Translations under genes and position numbers: made by a program
Notes under the pieces: model-generated
Database searches by the model: none
The model's input: only the letters and a program-made list of their open reading frames with translations
Told to the model about the DNA's origin: nothing
Shown here: one piece after another, positions 7,290 to 15,121 of the stretch
How the letters are laid out: each line of letters starts with the position of its first letter
How positions within the stretch are numbered: the first letter of the stretch is position 1
Source of the DNA: Lysobacter_F sp035645555
GTDB taxonomy: Bacteria > Pseudomonadota > Gammaproteobacteria > Xanthomonadales > Xanthomonadaceae
Reading direction: 5' to 3'
Length of the DNA: 32,009 nt
NCBI GenBank assembly: GCA_035645555.1
Contig: DASQMI010000060.1
Location: forward strand, 1-32,009

Positions 7290-7781
7290 ATGGACGCCGC
7301 CGACGCCTCGCCCGCACCCCGCCCGATCGACCGCTGGTTCGCCCAGTATTCGGGCGACCATCGCAATCGCACCAACCAGCGCATCCACGTGGTCGCGGTG
7401 CCGGCGATCCTGTGGAGCGTGATCGCGCTGCTGTGGTGCATCCCGGCGCCCGGCACCTGGTTCCGGCCGGGCATCTGGGCAGCGCTGGCGATGCTGGCCG
7501 CCTGGCTGTTCTACTGGCGCGCCTCGCGCGCGCTCGGTGTGGGTATGCTGGCGGCGTTCGTGCTGCTGTCGGCGCTCACCTGGGCGCTGCACGACGCGCT
7601 CGGCGTGCGCGCGCTGCTGTACCTCGCGCTCGGCGTGTTCGCGGTGGCGTGGGTGGCGCAATTCCTCGGCCATAAGATCGAGGGCCGCAAGCCGAGCTTC
7701 CTCACCGATCTGGTCTACCTGCTGATCGGTCCGGCCTGGGTGCTGGTCAAGCTGTACCGCAGGCTCGGCCTGCGCTACTGA
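7290..7781 (+). CDS. Mpo1-like (DUF962) membrane protein
   Basis: This 163-residue integral membrane protein belongs to the Mpo1/YGL010w family. The yeast member is an Fe2+-dependent dioxygenase that removes one carbon from 2-hydroxy fatty acids. Residues 14-40 hold the signature DRWFAQYSGDHRNRTNQRIH, with His24 and His33 as candidate metal ligands; a second cluster, AQFLGHKIEGRKPS (His128, Glu131), follows the third hydrophobic segment. There are about four membrane segments (38-52, 60-78, 83-98, 108-125), and a C-terminal part FLTDLVYLLIGPAWVLVKLY is typical of the family. It starts 75 bases after purC on the same strand. The family is clear; the bacterial substrate is not known. Confidence 0.85.
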   Translation: MDAADASPAPRPIDRWFAQYSGDHRNRTNQRIHVVAVPAILWSVIALLWCIPAPGTWFRPGIWAALAMLAAWLFYWRASRALGVGMLAAFVLLSALTWALHDALGVRALLYLALGVFAVAWVAQFLGHKIEGRKPSFLTDLVYLLIGPAWVLVKLYRRLGLRY

Positions 7782-7892
7782 GCCGAACCGCGGCACGCTG
7801 ATTTCCAGCGCCCCGGCCGGCCCCGCTGGCGCTGCGTGCGAGACTGCGGTCGCGGCGCGAACCGCCGTCCCCTCCCCCTGCAGCGCCCGCCG

Positions 7893-8840
7893 ATGCCTCC
7901 CCGCGATCTCGCGCTCGTCCTGCTGATCTGCCTGGCCTGGGCCGGCAACTTCCTCACCTCCGCCTACGCGCTGCGCGAGATCCCGCCGCTGCTGTTCACG
8001 GCGGTGCGGTTCGGGCTGCTCGCGCTCGCGCTGGTGGCGCTCCTGAAACCGCCCGCGCGCGGGCAGTGGCCGCGCCTGATCGGCGCCAGCCTCGCGGTCG
8101 GGGTGCTGCACTTCGGCCTGAGTTTCATCGCGCTCAAGCTGGCCGGCGACCTCTCGTCGCCCGCCATCGTGCTGCAGAGCTACGTGCCGATGACCGCGCT
8201 GCTGGGCTGGGCGGTGCTCGGCGAGCGCTTCGGCTGGCGCACCGGCGCGGCGATCGCGGTCAGCTTCGCCGGCGTGTTGGTGCTGGGCTTCGATCCGCTG
8301 GTGCTCGACAAGCCGATGTCGGTGCTGGTGATGCTCGCCTCGGCGTTCGCGCTCGCCGTCGGCACCGTGCTGATGAAGCCGTTGCGCGGGCTGACAGTGT
8401 GGAGCCAGCAGGGCTGGATGGCAGTGCTGAGCATCCTGCCGCTGGTGCTGCTCAGCGCCTGGTGGGAACCGCAGGGCGTGACGCAGCTGCGCGCGGCCGG
8501 GCCGATTGCGTGGGGCGGCATCGCCTATTCGGCGTTCGTGTCCTCGTTGCTCGGGCACGGGCTGTATTACGTGCTGGTGCAGCGCCATCCGGTCGCGCAG
8601 GTGACGCCGTGGCTGCTGCTGGTGCCGGTGCTGGCGGTGGCGCTGGGCGTGCTGGTGTGGGGCGATCGCCCCGGCCCGCGACTGCTGATCGGCGGCGCGA
8701 TGGTGCTGGGCGGCGTGCTGATGATCGCGCTGCGCGCGCTCGCGCGGATACGCTCGCCGCTGCCGGCAAGCGCGCCCGAAGCCGGGCTTCAGCCCAAGCC
8801 GAACGTCAACGCGTCCGGCCGGAACGCGCGCGGCGCGTAG
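7893..8840 (+). CDS. EamA-family (DMT superfamily) transporter
   Basis: This 315-residue inner-membrane protein has about ten hydrophobic segments in two EamA repeats. The first repeat starts LALVLLICLAWAGNFLTSAYALREIPPLLFTAVRF reading through residues 5-40; the second runs from the PMSVLVMLASAFALAVGTVLM region. The EamA features PALLFTAVRFGL-type helix 2 and AVLGERFGWRTGAAIAVSFAGVLVLGF are clear. The family exports small metabolites, often amino acids or purines, but this substrate cannot be told. I chose the ATG at 7893 because it lies directly before the first membrane helix. Its last 52 bases overlap the end of the convergent gene at 8789-9637, so the hydrophilic tail is encoded opposite another protein's C-terminus. 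Confidence 0.9.
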   Translation: MPPRDLALVLLICLAWAGNFLTSAYALREIPPLLFTAVRFGLLALALVALLKPPARGQWPRLIGASLAVGVLHFGLSFIALKLAGDLSSPAIVLQSYVPMTALLGWAVLGERFGWRTGAAIAVSFAGVLVLGFDPLVLDKPMSVLVMLASAFALAVGTVLMKPLRGLTVWSQQGWMAVLSILPLVLLSAWWEPQGVTQLRAAGPIAWGGIAYSAFVSSLLGHGLYYVLVQRHPVAQVTPWLLLVPVLAVALGVLVWGDRPGPRLLIGGAMVLGGVLMIALRALARIRSPLPASAPEAGLQPKPNVNASGRNARGA

Positions 8841-9637
8841 CCGAAATCGCGCCGCGCCGGCGCCGCGTCGAACACCAGGTCGGTGCGCAGGCGCGCCAGC
8901 GCGGCATCGCCGAATCCGTGCGCGCGCCCGGATGCGCGCGCGGCGGCGAACAGCAGCGCGAACAGCGGCACGGGCAGTTCGACCAGCCGCGGCGGCGGCG
9001 ACAGCGTTGCCAGCACGCGCACGACCATCTCGCGGTACGGCAACGTCTCCCCGCCCGGCAGCGCATAGGCGCGCCCGTGCGCGGCCGGCACGTCGAGACA
9101 GGCCAGCGCCGCATCGGCGAGATCGTCGACATGCACCGGCTGGCGCAGGCCACGGGCGCCCCGCGGCAGCGGGAACGCACGATAACGGCGCGCGAGGTGC
9201 GCGATCCGGGTCAGGGTGGCATCGCGCCCGGCGCCGTACACGAGCGTCGGCCGCAGCACGGTCGCCGCCGGCGTGGCGTCGAACAGGCGCGCCTCCGCCT
9301 CGCGCAGGCGCCGCGCCACGTCGCGTTCCTGCGCATCCGGCGAGTCGCCCTTGACCTCGACGCTGGTCGAACCGAACGCGACCACGCGGACCTCGCGCTG
9401 CCCGCTGCGCGCGAACCATGCAGCGAACGCATCGAGCGGCCCGCAGCTCAGCACCGCATCGACGTCGGCCGGCAGCGGCGGCGGGCTCGGAAAGCCGCCC
9501 TGCAGCCAACGCACGCCGGGACACGCCGGCTGCGGCGCGCGCGAGACCGCGGTGACCGACCAGCCGGCCGCGTGCAGGCGCGCGAGCACGGCACGGCCGA
9601 TCTGGCCGCTGCCACCGAACACCAGCGCATGCCTCAT
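8789..9637 (-). CDS. NAD(P)-binding SDR-like epimerase/reductase
   Basis: This 282-residue protein has a Rossmann fold of the extended/atypical SDR type. The N-terminus MRHALVFGGSGQIGRAVL carries the GGSGQIG dinucleotide-binding loop. Later parts fit the family: VVAFGSTSVEVKG at the strand that normally carries catalytic Ser/Thr, ATVLRPTLVYGAGRD, RQPVHVDDLADAALACLD, and a C-terminal part similar to NAD-epimerase/NmrA proteins. A clear Tyr-x3-Lys motif is not seen, so it may be a binding or atypical member. Its ATG (9637-9635) overlaps the nhaA stop by four bases (ATGA), so translation is probably coupled. Its 3' end overlaps the convergent EamA gene by 52 bases. The substrate is unknown. Confidence 0.83.
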   Translation of the reverse strand: MRHALVFGGSGQIGRAVLARLHAAGWSVTAVSRAPQPACPGVRWLQGGFPSPPPLPADVDAVLSCGPLDAFAAWFARSGQREVRVVAFGSTSVEVKGDSPDAQERDVARRLREAEARLFDATPAATVLRPTLVYGAGRDATLTRIAHLARRYRAFPLPRGARGLRQPVHVDDLADAALACLDVPAAHGRAYALPGGETLPYREMVVRVLATLSPPPRLVELPVPLFALLFAAARASGRAHGFGDAALARLRTDLVFDAAPARRDFGYAPRAFRPDALTFGLG

Positions 9638-10863
9638 GCCGCCGCCGGTCGCGCCGGCAGGGTCAGGCGCAGCCAGACGTAGCCGAGCGCCGCGGAGACC
9701 ACGGACGCGGCCAGGATGCCGAGCACGGCGGCGTCGTAATGATCGGGCACGCGGTAGGCCAGCGAAGCGATGAACAGGCTCATCGTGAAGCCGATCCCGC
9801 ACAACATCCCCAGCCCGAGCATCGCGCGGCCATCGGCGCCGTCGGGGAAACGCGCGATGCCGAGCGTGCGCAGCAGCAGCGCCGCGCCTACGATCCCGAC
9901 CGGCTTGCCGACCACCAGCCCGAGCACCACCCCGAGCGGGAGCGCCTGCAGCAGGTCGGCCGGCTGCAAGCCGCCGAGCACCAAGCCGGCGTTGGCAAAC
10001 GCGAACACCGGCAGGATGCCGTACGCCACCCACGGATGCAGCGCGTGCTCGAGATGCTCGAGCGGCGAATATTCGATCTCGTCGTCCACCGCGTTGCGCT
10101 TGTCGACGTGTGGAATCATCAGTCCGGTGGCGACGCCGGCGAGCGTCGCATGCACGCCCGATTTCAGCACGCACACCCACAGCACGACGCCGAGCAGCAG
10201 GTAGGGCGTGAGTGCGGTCACCCCGCGCCGGTTGAGCAGCGCCATCGCCGCGAGCGCCGCGGCCGCCCAGGCGAGCGCGGTCAGCGACAGTCCGTGCGAG
10301 TAGAACAGCGCGATGATCAGGATCGCGATCAGGTCGTCGACTACCGCGATCGTCGACAGCAGCAGCTTCATCCCCGTGGGCACGCGCGAGCCGAGCAGCG
10401 CCAGCACGCCGAGCGCGAACGCGATGTCGGTCGCGGTCGGCACCGCCCAGCCGCGCATCGCCGCCGCATCGCCACGGTTGAGCGCGGTGAACAGCAGCGC
10501 CGGCACCGCCACGCCCGCACTCGCGCACACCAAGGGCAGGATCAGTTGGTCGCGCCCGGCGAGCTGCCCGCTCAGCATCTCGCGCTTGATCTCGAGAGCG
10601 ACCAGCAGGAAGAAGATCGCCATCAGGCCATCGTTGATCCACAGCAGCAGCGGCTTGGCGATCTCGAAATCGCCGATCCGGAGCTCCACCGGCATCCGAT
10701 GGAACGCGTCGTAGGCCTGCGCGAGCGGCGAGTTGGCGGCGATCAGCGCCAGGATCGCCGCACCGATCAGCAGCACGCCGCCGGCGGCCTCCAGACGGAA
10801 GAACTCGCCGAGCGCACGCAGGGCGCGCGGCAATACGGGCGCATGGACGCGGTCCTGATTCAT
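9634..10863 (-). CDS. nhaA: Na+/H+ antiporter NhaA
   Basis: NhaA exchanges two protons for one sodium ion across the inner membrane and serves pH and sodium homeostasis. The 409 residues include about twelve membrane helices. The ion-binding residues are intact: Asp146 in PTATDIAFALGVL (Asp133 in E. coli) and Asp176-Asp177 in AVVDDLIAIL (Asp163-Asp164). Lys320 in VVGKPVGI corresponds to the functional lysine of helix X. GIGFTMSLFIASLAY near the C-terminus is also characteristic. The start is an ATG at 10863-10861. It is 32 bases downstream of the Ca2+/Na+ antiporter gene and coupled to the following SDR gene, so two cation antiporters appear to share a transcript. Confidence 0.96.
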   Translation of the reverse strand: MNQDRVHAPVLPRALRALGEFFRLEAAGGVLLIGAAILALIAANSPLAQAYDAFHRMPVELRIGDFEIAKPLLLWINDGLMAIFFLLVALEIKREMLSGQLAGRDQLILPLVCASAGVAVPALLFTALNRGDAAAMRGWAVPTATDIAFALGVLALLGSRVPTGMKLLLSTIAVVDDLIAILIIALFYSHGLSLTALAWAAAALAAMALLNRRGVTALTPYLLLGVVLWVCVLKSGVHATLAGVATGLMIPHVDKRNAVDDEIEYSPLEHLEHALHPWVAYGILPVFAFANAGLVLGGLQPADLLQALPLGVVLGLVVGKPVGIVGAALLLRTLGIARFPDGADGRAMLGLGMLCGIGFTMSLFIASLAYRVPDHYDAAVLGILAASVVSAALGYVWLRLTLPARPAAA

Positions 10864-10895
10864 CGGCCGGAGTATATCTGCCGCGGCCGACGCGC

Positions 10896-11849
10896 TCAGC
10901 CGTGGATGAGCAGCAGCTCGAAACCGATCCAGGCCACCAGCGCGGCGAGCAGCACCGCGCCCTCGCCCTTGCTGAAGCGCGAATCACCACGCAGCATCGG
11001 ATAGAGCATCAGCGCGAACGCGAGTGCCGCCGGCAGCTCGAAGCGCACCAGCGACGGCGGCAACGCCAGCGTGCGCAGCGCCGCCATGCCGCCCAGCACC
11101 ACCAGCAGGTTGAACAGGCTCGAGCCGATCACGTGGCCGGCGACCAGGTCGCCCTGCCCACGACGCGCGGCGGCAAGTGCGGCAGCGAGCTCCGGCAGCG
11201 CGGTGGCGATCGCCACCGGCAACAGGCCGGTGGTCAGCGGCGTCAGCCCGAGGCCGAGCCCGAACGCCGGCGCGTGCTGCACGATCAGCCGCGAGCCGAA
11301 GAACAGCAGCGCGACCGCCATGGCCACGCGCACCAGGTTCTGCCGCAGGTCGGTGGAGGTGCGCGCGTAGCCGGCGATCTCCTCGCGCACCTCAACGTTC
11401 TCCTCGCGCGTGCGCCGCAGCGCGAACACCAGCGCCACCGCGAACGCGAGCAGCAGCAGCGCGCCGTCCAGATGCGACAGCACGCCATCCAGTCCCAGAA
11501 CGATCGCGAGCACGGTGCCGGCGATCAGCACCAGCAGCAGCGGCGCCAGCGCGCGCCAGCGCACCACCAGCGGCGCGGCCAGCGCCGCCCCGCCGAGCGT
11601 GAGTCCGAAGTTGACCACGTTGCTGCCGACCGCGTTGCCGAGCGCAAGCGCCTGCCGGCCCTCGGCGATCGCGTGCAGGTTGACCGCCAGCTCCGGCAGC
11701 GAGGTCGCGAACGCCACCAGCAGCAAGCCGGTCACGAACGGCGAGGCACCGAAGCGCTGCGCCAGCCCGGACGCGCCCTTGACGATCGAATCGCCACCGA
11801 GCGCGAGCAGCAGCAGACCGAGCACGAACCACCCTGCGGCTTCCAACAT
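10896..11849 (-). CDS. Calcium/sodium antiporter (YrbG-like, CaCA family)
   Basis: This 317-residue inner-membrane protein of the Ca2+/cation antiporter family has about ten hydrophobic helices in two inverted halves. The first alpha-repeat reads GLLLVAFATSLPELAV (residues 41-56) and GNAVGSNVVN (71-80); the second reads GLLPVAIATALPELAAAL and GHVIGSSLFN. Both carry the conserved acidic residue of the ion site and the G-S-N/S-x-x-N motif. A hydrophilic loop with TREENVEVREEIAGY separates the halves. It probably exchanges Ca2+ for Na+ or H+. It is upstream of nhaA on the same strand with a 32-base gap, so co-transcription is likely. Confidence 0.92.
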   Translation of the reverse strand: MLEAAGWFVLGLLLLALGGDSIVKGASGLAQRFGASPFVTGLLLVAFATSLPELAVNLHAIAEGRQALALGNAVGSNVVNFGLTLGGAALAAPLVVRWRALAPLLLVLIAGTVLAIVLGLDGVLSHLDGALLLLAFAVALVFALRRTREENVEVREEIAGYARTSTDLRQNLVRVAMAVALLFFGSRLIVQHAPAFGLGLGLTPLTTGLLPVAIATALPELAAALAAARRGQGDLVAGHVIGSSLFNLLVVLGGMAALRTLALPPSLVRFELPAALAFALMLYPMLRGDSRFSKGEGAVLLAALVAWIGFELLLIHG

Positions 11850-11911
11850 GGCACGCTTCCTTTTGCGGTCGGCAGGATTCTAGGGCGGCGCGGATCGCGG
11901 CCGCGTGGCGG

Positions 11912-12520
11912 CTACGAGCAGCCTTCGACGTAATCGACGTGCGGCGGCAGGCCGGCGCGCCACTCGGTGATGCGGCCGCTCGCGTCGGCCTCGAACAGCA
12001 GCACACCGGCACCGCCCGCCGGATCGGCGATGCGAAGGTAGCGCCCGCCTTCGACATATCGGTGCGGCTGCTCCTGCACGCCGGCGTAGCGCCGGCGGAT
12101 CTCGTCGGCCTGCATGCCGACGCGGCCGCCGCCCGGCGCTTCGATGTCGGCCGCGTGCACGTCCACGCGCACGAAGCGACCGCCGTCCAGCATGAAGCCA
12201 AGCCGGAACACCTCCTCGCCGCGCACGCTCGGAATCAGGTAGCGGCAGGCGCCCTCGCCCTGTGAGCCGCCGATCGGCGCGCCCCAGGCGCGGTGCACCG
12301 CGGCCTCGTCGTCGCCGAAGCGCGCGCCCCCGAAGCCCGCGAAGGTGATCGCAGGGGCGGCATCGGCGGGCGCGGCCGGCCGCACGGGGGCGGTGGCCGG
12401 CGGCACGTCGGCGACCGGATTGTCGGGCGCCGCGGTCGGGCCCGGCGCGTCGGCAGGCGGCTGCGCGCCGCAGCCGGCGAGCCACAGCACGGACAGCAGC
12501 AGGACACGCATTCGCGGCAT
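11912..12520 (-). CDS. Hypothetical lipoprotein
   Basis: This 202-residue protein begins MPRMRVLLLSVLWLAGCGAQ, a short signal peptide with lipobox LAGC, so it should be lipidated and membrane-anchored. A Pro/Ala-rich linker (about residues 20-60) leads to a globular part with ITFAGFGGARFGDDEAAVHRAWG, which is reminiscent of small exported proteins with a repeated AxxRxxWG motif, then ACRYLIP, FMLDGGRFVRVDV and ITEWRAGLPPHVDYVEGC. The final Cys may pair with the Cys in ACRYL. I chose the ATG at 12520 because CGGAG lies 8 bases upstream; an ATG at 12511 is also possible. It is 67 bases downstream of hmgA on the same strand and unrelated in function. No function is assigned. Confidence 0.8.
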   Translation of the reverse strand: MPRMRVLLLSVLWLAGCGAQPPADAPGPTAAPDNPVADVPPATAPVRPAAPADAAPAITFAGFGGARFGDDEAAVHRAWGAPIGGSQGEGACRYLIPSVRGEEVFRLGFMLDGGRFVRVDVHAADIEAPGGGRVGMQADEIRRRYAGVQEQPHRYVEGGRYLRIADPAGGAGVLLFEADASGRITEWRAGLPPHVDYVEGCS

Positions 12521-12587
12521 GACGGCGGCTCCGGTCAAGGCCGCCGCAGCTTAGCAAGCGCCCCGCACGGCCGCGTCGACGCGCCGC

Positions 12588-13889
12588 TCAGCGCGGCGGC
12601 TGGAAATGTTTGCGCAGGCCGGCCCAGCAGTTCTGGTAATCCTGCTGGCGATGCGCCGCCAGCAGCGCCTGTGCGGTCGGCCGGATCACCGCGCGCGTCT
12701 CGAACATGAACGCCATGGTGTCGGTGATGACGTCGGGCCGGGAGAGATCCGCGTTCGACGCCTTCTCGAACGTCGCCGCATCCGGGCCGTGTCCGCTCAT
12801 GCAGTTGTGCAGCGAGCAGCCGCCCGGAACGAAGCCTTCCGCCTTGGCGTCGTATGCGCCGTGCACCAGGCCCATGAACTCGCTCGCCACGTTGCGGTGG
12901 AACCACGGCGGCCGGAACGTGTGCTGCGCGACCAGCCAGCGCGGCGGGAAGATCACGAAGTCCATGTTGGCCGTGCCGGGCGTGTCGCTCGGCGAGGTCA
13001 GCACGGTGAAGATCGACGGATCGGGATGGTCGAAGCTGATCGAACCGATGGTGTTGAAGCGGCGCAGGTCGTACGCGTAAGGCGCGTAGTTGCCGTGCCA
13101 GCCGACCACGTCGAGCGGCGAATGGCCGATCCGCGCGCGCCACAGGTGGCCCTGGAACTTGGCGATCAGCTCGAAGTCGCCTTCGACGTCCTCGTAGGCC
13201 GCGTTCGGCGTGACGAAATCGCGCGGGTTGGCGAGGCCGTTGGCGCCGATCGGCCCGAGGTCGGGCAGGCGCATCAGCGCGCCGAAGTTCTCGCAGACGT
13301 ATCCGCGCGACGGACCGTCCGGCAGCTCGACGCGGAAACGCACGCCGCGCGGGATCACCGCGACCTGCTGCGGCTCGATCTCAATGACGCCCAACTCGGT
13401 GGCAAGGCGCAACCGGCCCTGCTGCGGCACGATCAGCAGTTCGCCGTCGGCGTCGTAGAAAAACCGGCCGTCCATCGAACGGTTGGCCGCGTACAGGTGG
13501 ATGCCGACGCCATGCTGCGCGGCCGGCGAGCCGTTGCCGGCCATGGTGAACAGGCCGTCGACGAAATCGGTCGGCGCCGCCGGGATCGGCAGCGGACTCC
13601 AGCGCATCTGGTCCGGTGGCACCGGCGCGTCGCCGAAGTCGTTGTGGAAGCGCGCGTGCTCGTAGCGGGCGAACGGCCCGTGCATCGCCGCCGGGCGGAT
13701 GCGGTACAGCCAGCTGCGGCGGTTCTCGCCGCGCGGCGCGGTGAACGCGGTGCCGGACAACTGCTCCGCATACAGGCCGTGCGCGACCTTCTGCGGCGAG
13801 TTCTGTCCCACCGGCAACGTGCCGGGGACCGCTTCGGTCGCGAACTCGTTGCCGAACCCGGACTGGTAGCCGTTGCTGGCGATCGTCAT
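12588..13889 (-). CDS. hmgA: Homogentisate 1,2-dioxygenase
   Basis: HmgA opens the ring of homogentisate to maleylacetoacetate, using Fe2+ and O2, in tyrosine and phenylalanine breakdown. The 433-residue length is normal. The N-terminus YQSGFGNEFATEAVPGTLP is the family signature, and the iron-site region is intact: FRPPWFHRNVASEFMGL gives a His and Glu, and CSLHNCMSGHGPDAATFE gives the C-terminal His. RSWLYRIRPA and VIPRGVRFRVELPDG are also typical. It is 64 bases downstream of hppD on the same strand and probably shares its promoter. The fumarylacetoacetase and maleylacetoacetate isomerase genes needed to finish the pathway are not in the window. Confidence 0.97.
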   Translation of the reverse strand: MTIASNGYQSGFGNEFATEAVPGTLPVGQNSPQKVAHGLYAEQLSGTAFTAPRGENRRSWLYRIRPAAMHGPFARYEHARFHNDFGDAPVPPDQMRWSPLPIPAAPTDFVDGLFTMAGNGSPAAQHGVGIHLYAANRSMDGRFFYDADGELLIVPQQGRLRLATELGVIEIEPQQVAVIPRGVRFRVELPDGPSRGYVCENFGALMRLPDLGPIGANGLANPRDFVTPNAAYEDVEGDFELIAKFQGHLWRARIGHSPLDVVGWHGNYAPYAYDLRRFNTIGSISFDHPDPSIFTVLTSPSDTPGTANMDFVIFPPRWLVAQHTFRPPWFHRNVASEFMGLVHGAYDAKAEGFVPGGCSLHNCMSGHGPDAATFEKASNADLSRPDVITDTMAFMFETRAVIRPTAQALLAAHRQQDYQNCWAGLRKHFQPPR

Positions 13890-13911
13890 GTCGCTTGCCC
13901 CTGGTGTGTCG

Positions 13912-13942
13912 GGCGGCCCCCTCCCCTCCGGCGGGGACCGCC
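13912..13942 (-). repeat. GC-rich hairpin between hppD and hmgA
   Basis: In the minus-strand RNA, 13942-13933 (GGCGGTCCCC) can pair with 13921-13912 (GGGGGCCGCC) over 10 base pairs including one U-G, with an 11-base loop. It sits just downstream of hppD and before hmgA. There is no U-tract, so it may stabilise or process the hppD-hmgA transcript rather than end it. A role is only inferred. Confidence 0.35.
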
Positions 13943-13953
13943 ACGCGCGCGTG

Positions 13954-15048
13954 TTACAGCACGCCGCGGCGCATCTGGTCGCGTTCGATGCTCTCGAACA
14001 GCGCCTGGAAGTTGCCCTCGCCGAAGCCTTCGTTGCCCTTGCGCTGGATGATCTCGAAGAAGATCGGGCCGATCGCGTTCTGGGTGAAGATCTGCAGCAG
14101 CTTGCGGCTCTTCGTCTCCGGATCGGCGTCGATCAGGATCTTGTTCTTCTGCAGCCGGGCGACGTCCTCGCCGTGGTTGGGGATGCGCTGGTCGATCACC
14201 TCGAAGTAGGTGTCCGGCGTGTCGAGGAATTCGACGCCGGCCGCGCGCATCTGCTCCACCGTCTCGTAGATGTCGTCGGTAAAGCAGGCGATGTGCTGGA
14301 TGCCCTCGCCGTTGTACTGCTCGAGGTATTCGTTGATCTGCGACTTCGGATCCGAGGACTCGTTGAGCGGGATGCGCACCACGCCGTCCGGTGCGGTCAT
14401 CGCCTTTGACACCAGCCCGGTCTTGGCACCCTTGATGTCGAAGTAGCGAATCTCGCGGAAGTTGAACAGGCGCTCGTAGTAATCCGCCCACTTCGCCATG
14501 TTGCCGAAGTAGAGGTTGTGGGTGAGGTGGTCGATGAAGGTCAGCCCGAAGCCCTTCGGGTTCTGCTCCGCGCCCGGCACCGGCACGTAATCGCCGTCAT
14601 AGATCGAGCCGGACTCGCCGTAGCGATCCACCAGGTACAGCATGCAGTCGCCGATGCCCTTGATCACCGGCGCGTCCACCGCGCGCGTCTCCGGCTTGTG
14701 GTCGACCGCCTCGCCGCCGTTGCGCAGCACCGCGTCGAGCACGTGCTGGGCCGGCTTCCTGAACCGGATCGCGAAGCCGCTGGCGCACGGGCCATGGGCG
14801 CGCGCGAAGTCGGCCGCGAAGCTGTCCGGGTCCTCGTTCAGGAGGAAATTCACTCCGCCCTGACGGTACACGGTGATCGGGCGCGAGCGATGGCGCAGCA
14901 CGGCGCTGAAGCCCATGCGACGGAAATAGTCATGCAGCTGCGCACCCTGTCCTTCCGGTGCGGCAAACTCCACGAATTCGAAGCCGTCGATGCCGAGAGG
15001 GTTTTCGAACGTGGTGACCTGCATGCCGAGGTTGGGCTGCGCGCTCAT
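13954..15048 (-). CDS. hppD: 4-hydroxyphenylpyruvate dioxygenase
   Basis: HPPD converts 4-hydroxyphenylpyruvate to homogentisate with Fe2+ and O2, feeding HmgA. The 364-residue protein has two VOC-type domains. The iron ligands are in the C-terminal domain: His in FGLTFIDHLTHNLYFG, His in GIQHIACFTDDI and Glu in IGPIFFEIIQRKG. The segment KSQINEYLEQYNGEGIQHIA and the closing RKGNEGFGEGNFQALFESIE are strongly conserved in the family. I chose the ATG at 15048-15046 (MSAQPNLGMQVTTFENPLG), with TGGAG upstream; the frame is open further but would run through the promoter. A sigma70-like promoter with an embedded palindrome precedes it, and a MarR regulator is divergent, so it is probably repressed by that regulator. 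Confidence 0.97.
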   Translation of the reverse strand: MSAQPNLGMQVTTFENPLGIDGFEFVEFAAPEGQGAQLHDYFRRMGFSAVLRHRSRPITVYRQGGVNFLLNEDPDSFAADFARAHGPCASGFAIRFRKPAQHVLDAVLRNGGEAVDHKPETRAVDAPVIKGIGDCMLYLVDRYGESGSIYDGDYVPVPGAEQNPKGFGLTFIDHLTHNLYFGNMAKWADYYERLFNFREIRYFDIKGAKTGLVSKAMTAPDGVVRIPLNESSDPKSQINEYLEQYNGEGIQHIACFTDDIYETVEQMRAAGVEFLDTPDTYFEVIDQRIPNHGEDVARLQKNKILIDADPETKSRKLLQIFTQNAIGPIFFEIIQRKGNEGFGEGNFQALFESIERDQMRRGVL

Positions 15049-15082
15049 GGGGCTGGCTCCAGGGGCGGACGTGGATACCGAT

Positions 15083-15111
15083 GTTATAGTTTCATTTGAA
15101 ACTAATGGCAA
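15083..15111 (-). promoter_or_regulatory. hppD: Predicted hppD promoter
   Basis: On the minus strand, a -35 box TTGCCA (15111-15106) and a -10 box TATAAC (15088-15083) are separated by exactly 17 bases, a good sigma70-type match. It reads toward hppD, whose ATG is 35 bases beyond the -10 box. The 18-bp palindrome at 15087-15104 fills the spacer and touches the -10 box, so a bound protein would block RNA polymerase. Inferred from consensus only. Confidence 0.65.
15087..15104. promoter_or_regulatory. Perfect palindrome, probable MarR operator
   Basis: TAGTTTCATTTGAAACTA has two perfect 8-base arms around a TT centre. It lies midway in the 73-base gap between divergent hppD and marR-type genes. 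MarR dimers typically bind 16-20 bp palindromes in exactly this position. It overlaps both the hppD promoter and a plus-strand extended -10 (TGTTATAGT, 15082-15090), so one site could repress hppD and autoregulate the regulator. It is AT-rich in a GC-rich genome, which argues for selection. Confidence 0.72.
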
Positions 15112-15121
15112 GGAGTGACCG

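Noticed and set aside
5838..9524. A 1228-codon open frame on the minus strand
   Set aside because: It lies opposite purC, the Mpo1-like gene and EamA, is rich in Arg, His, Gln and Gly, and has no domain; long shadow frames are expected at this GC content.
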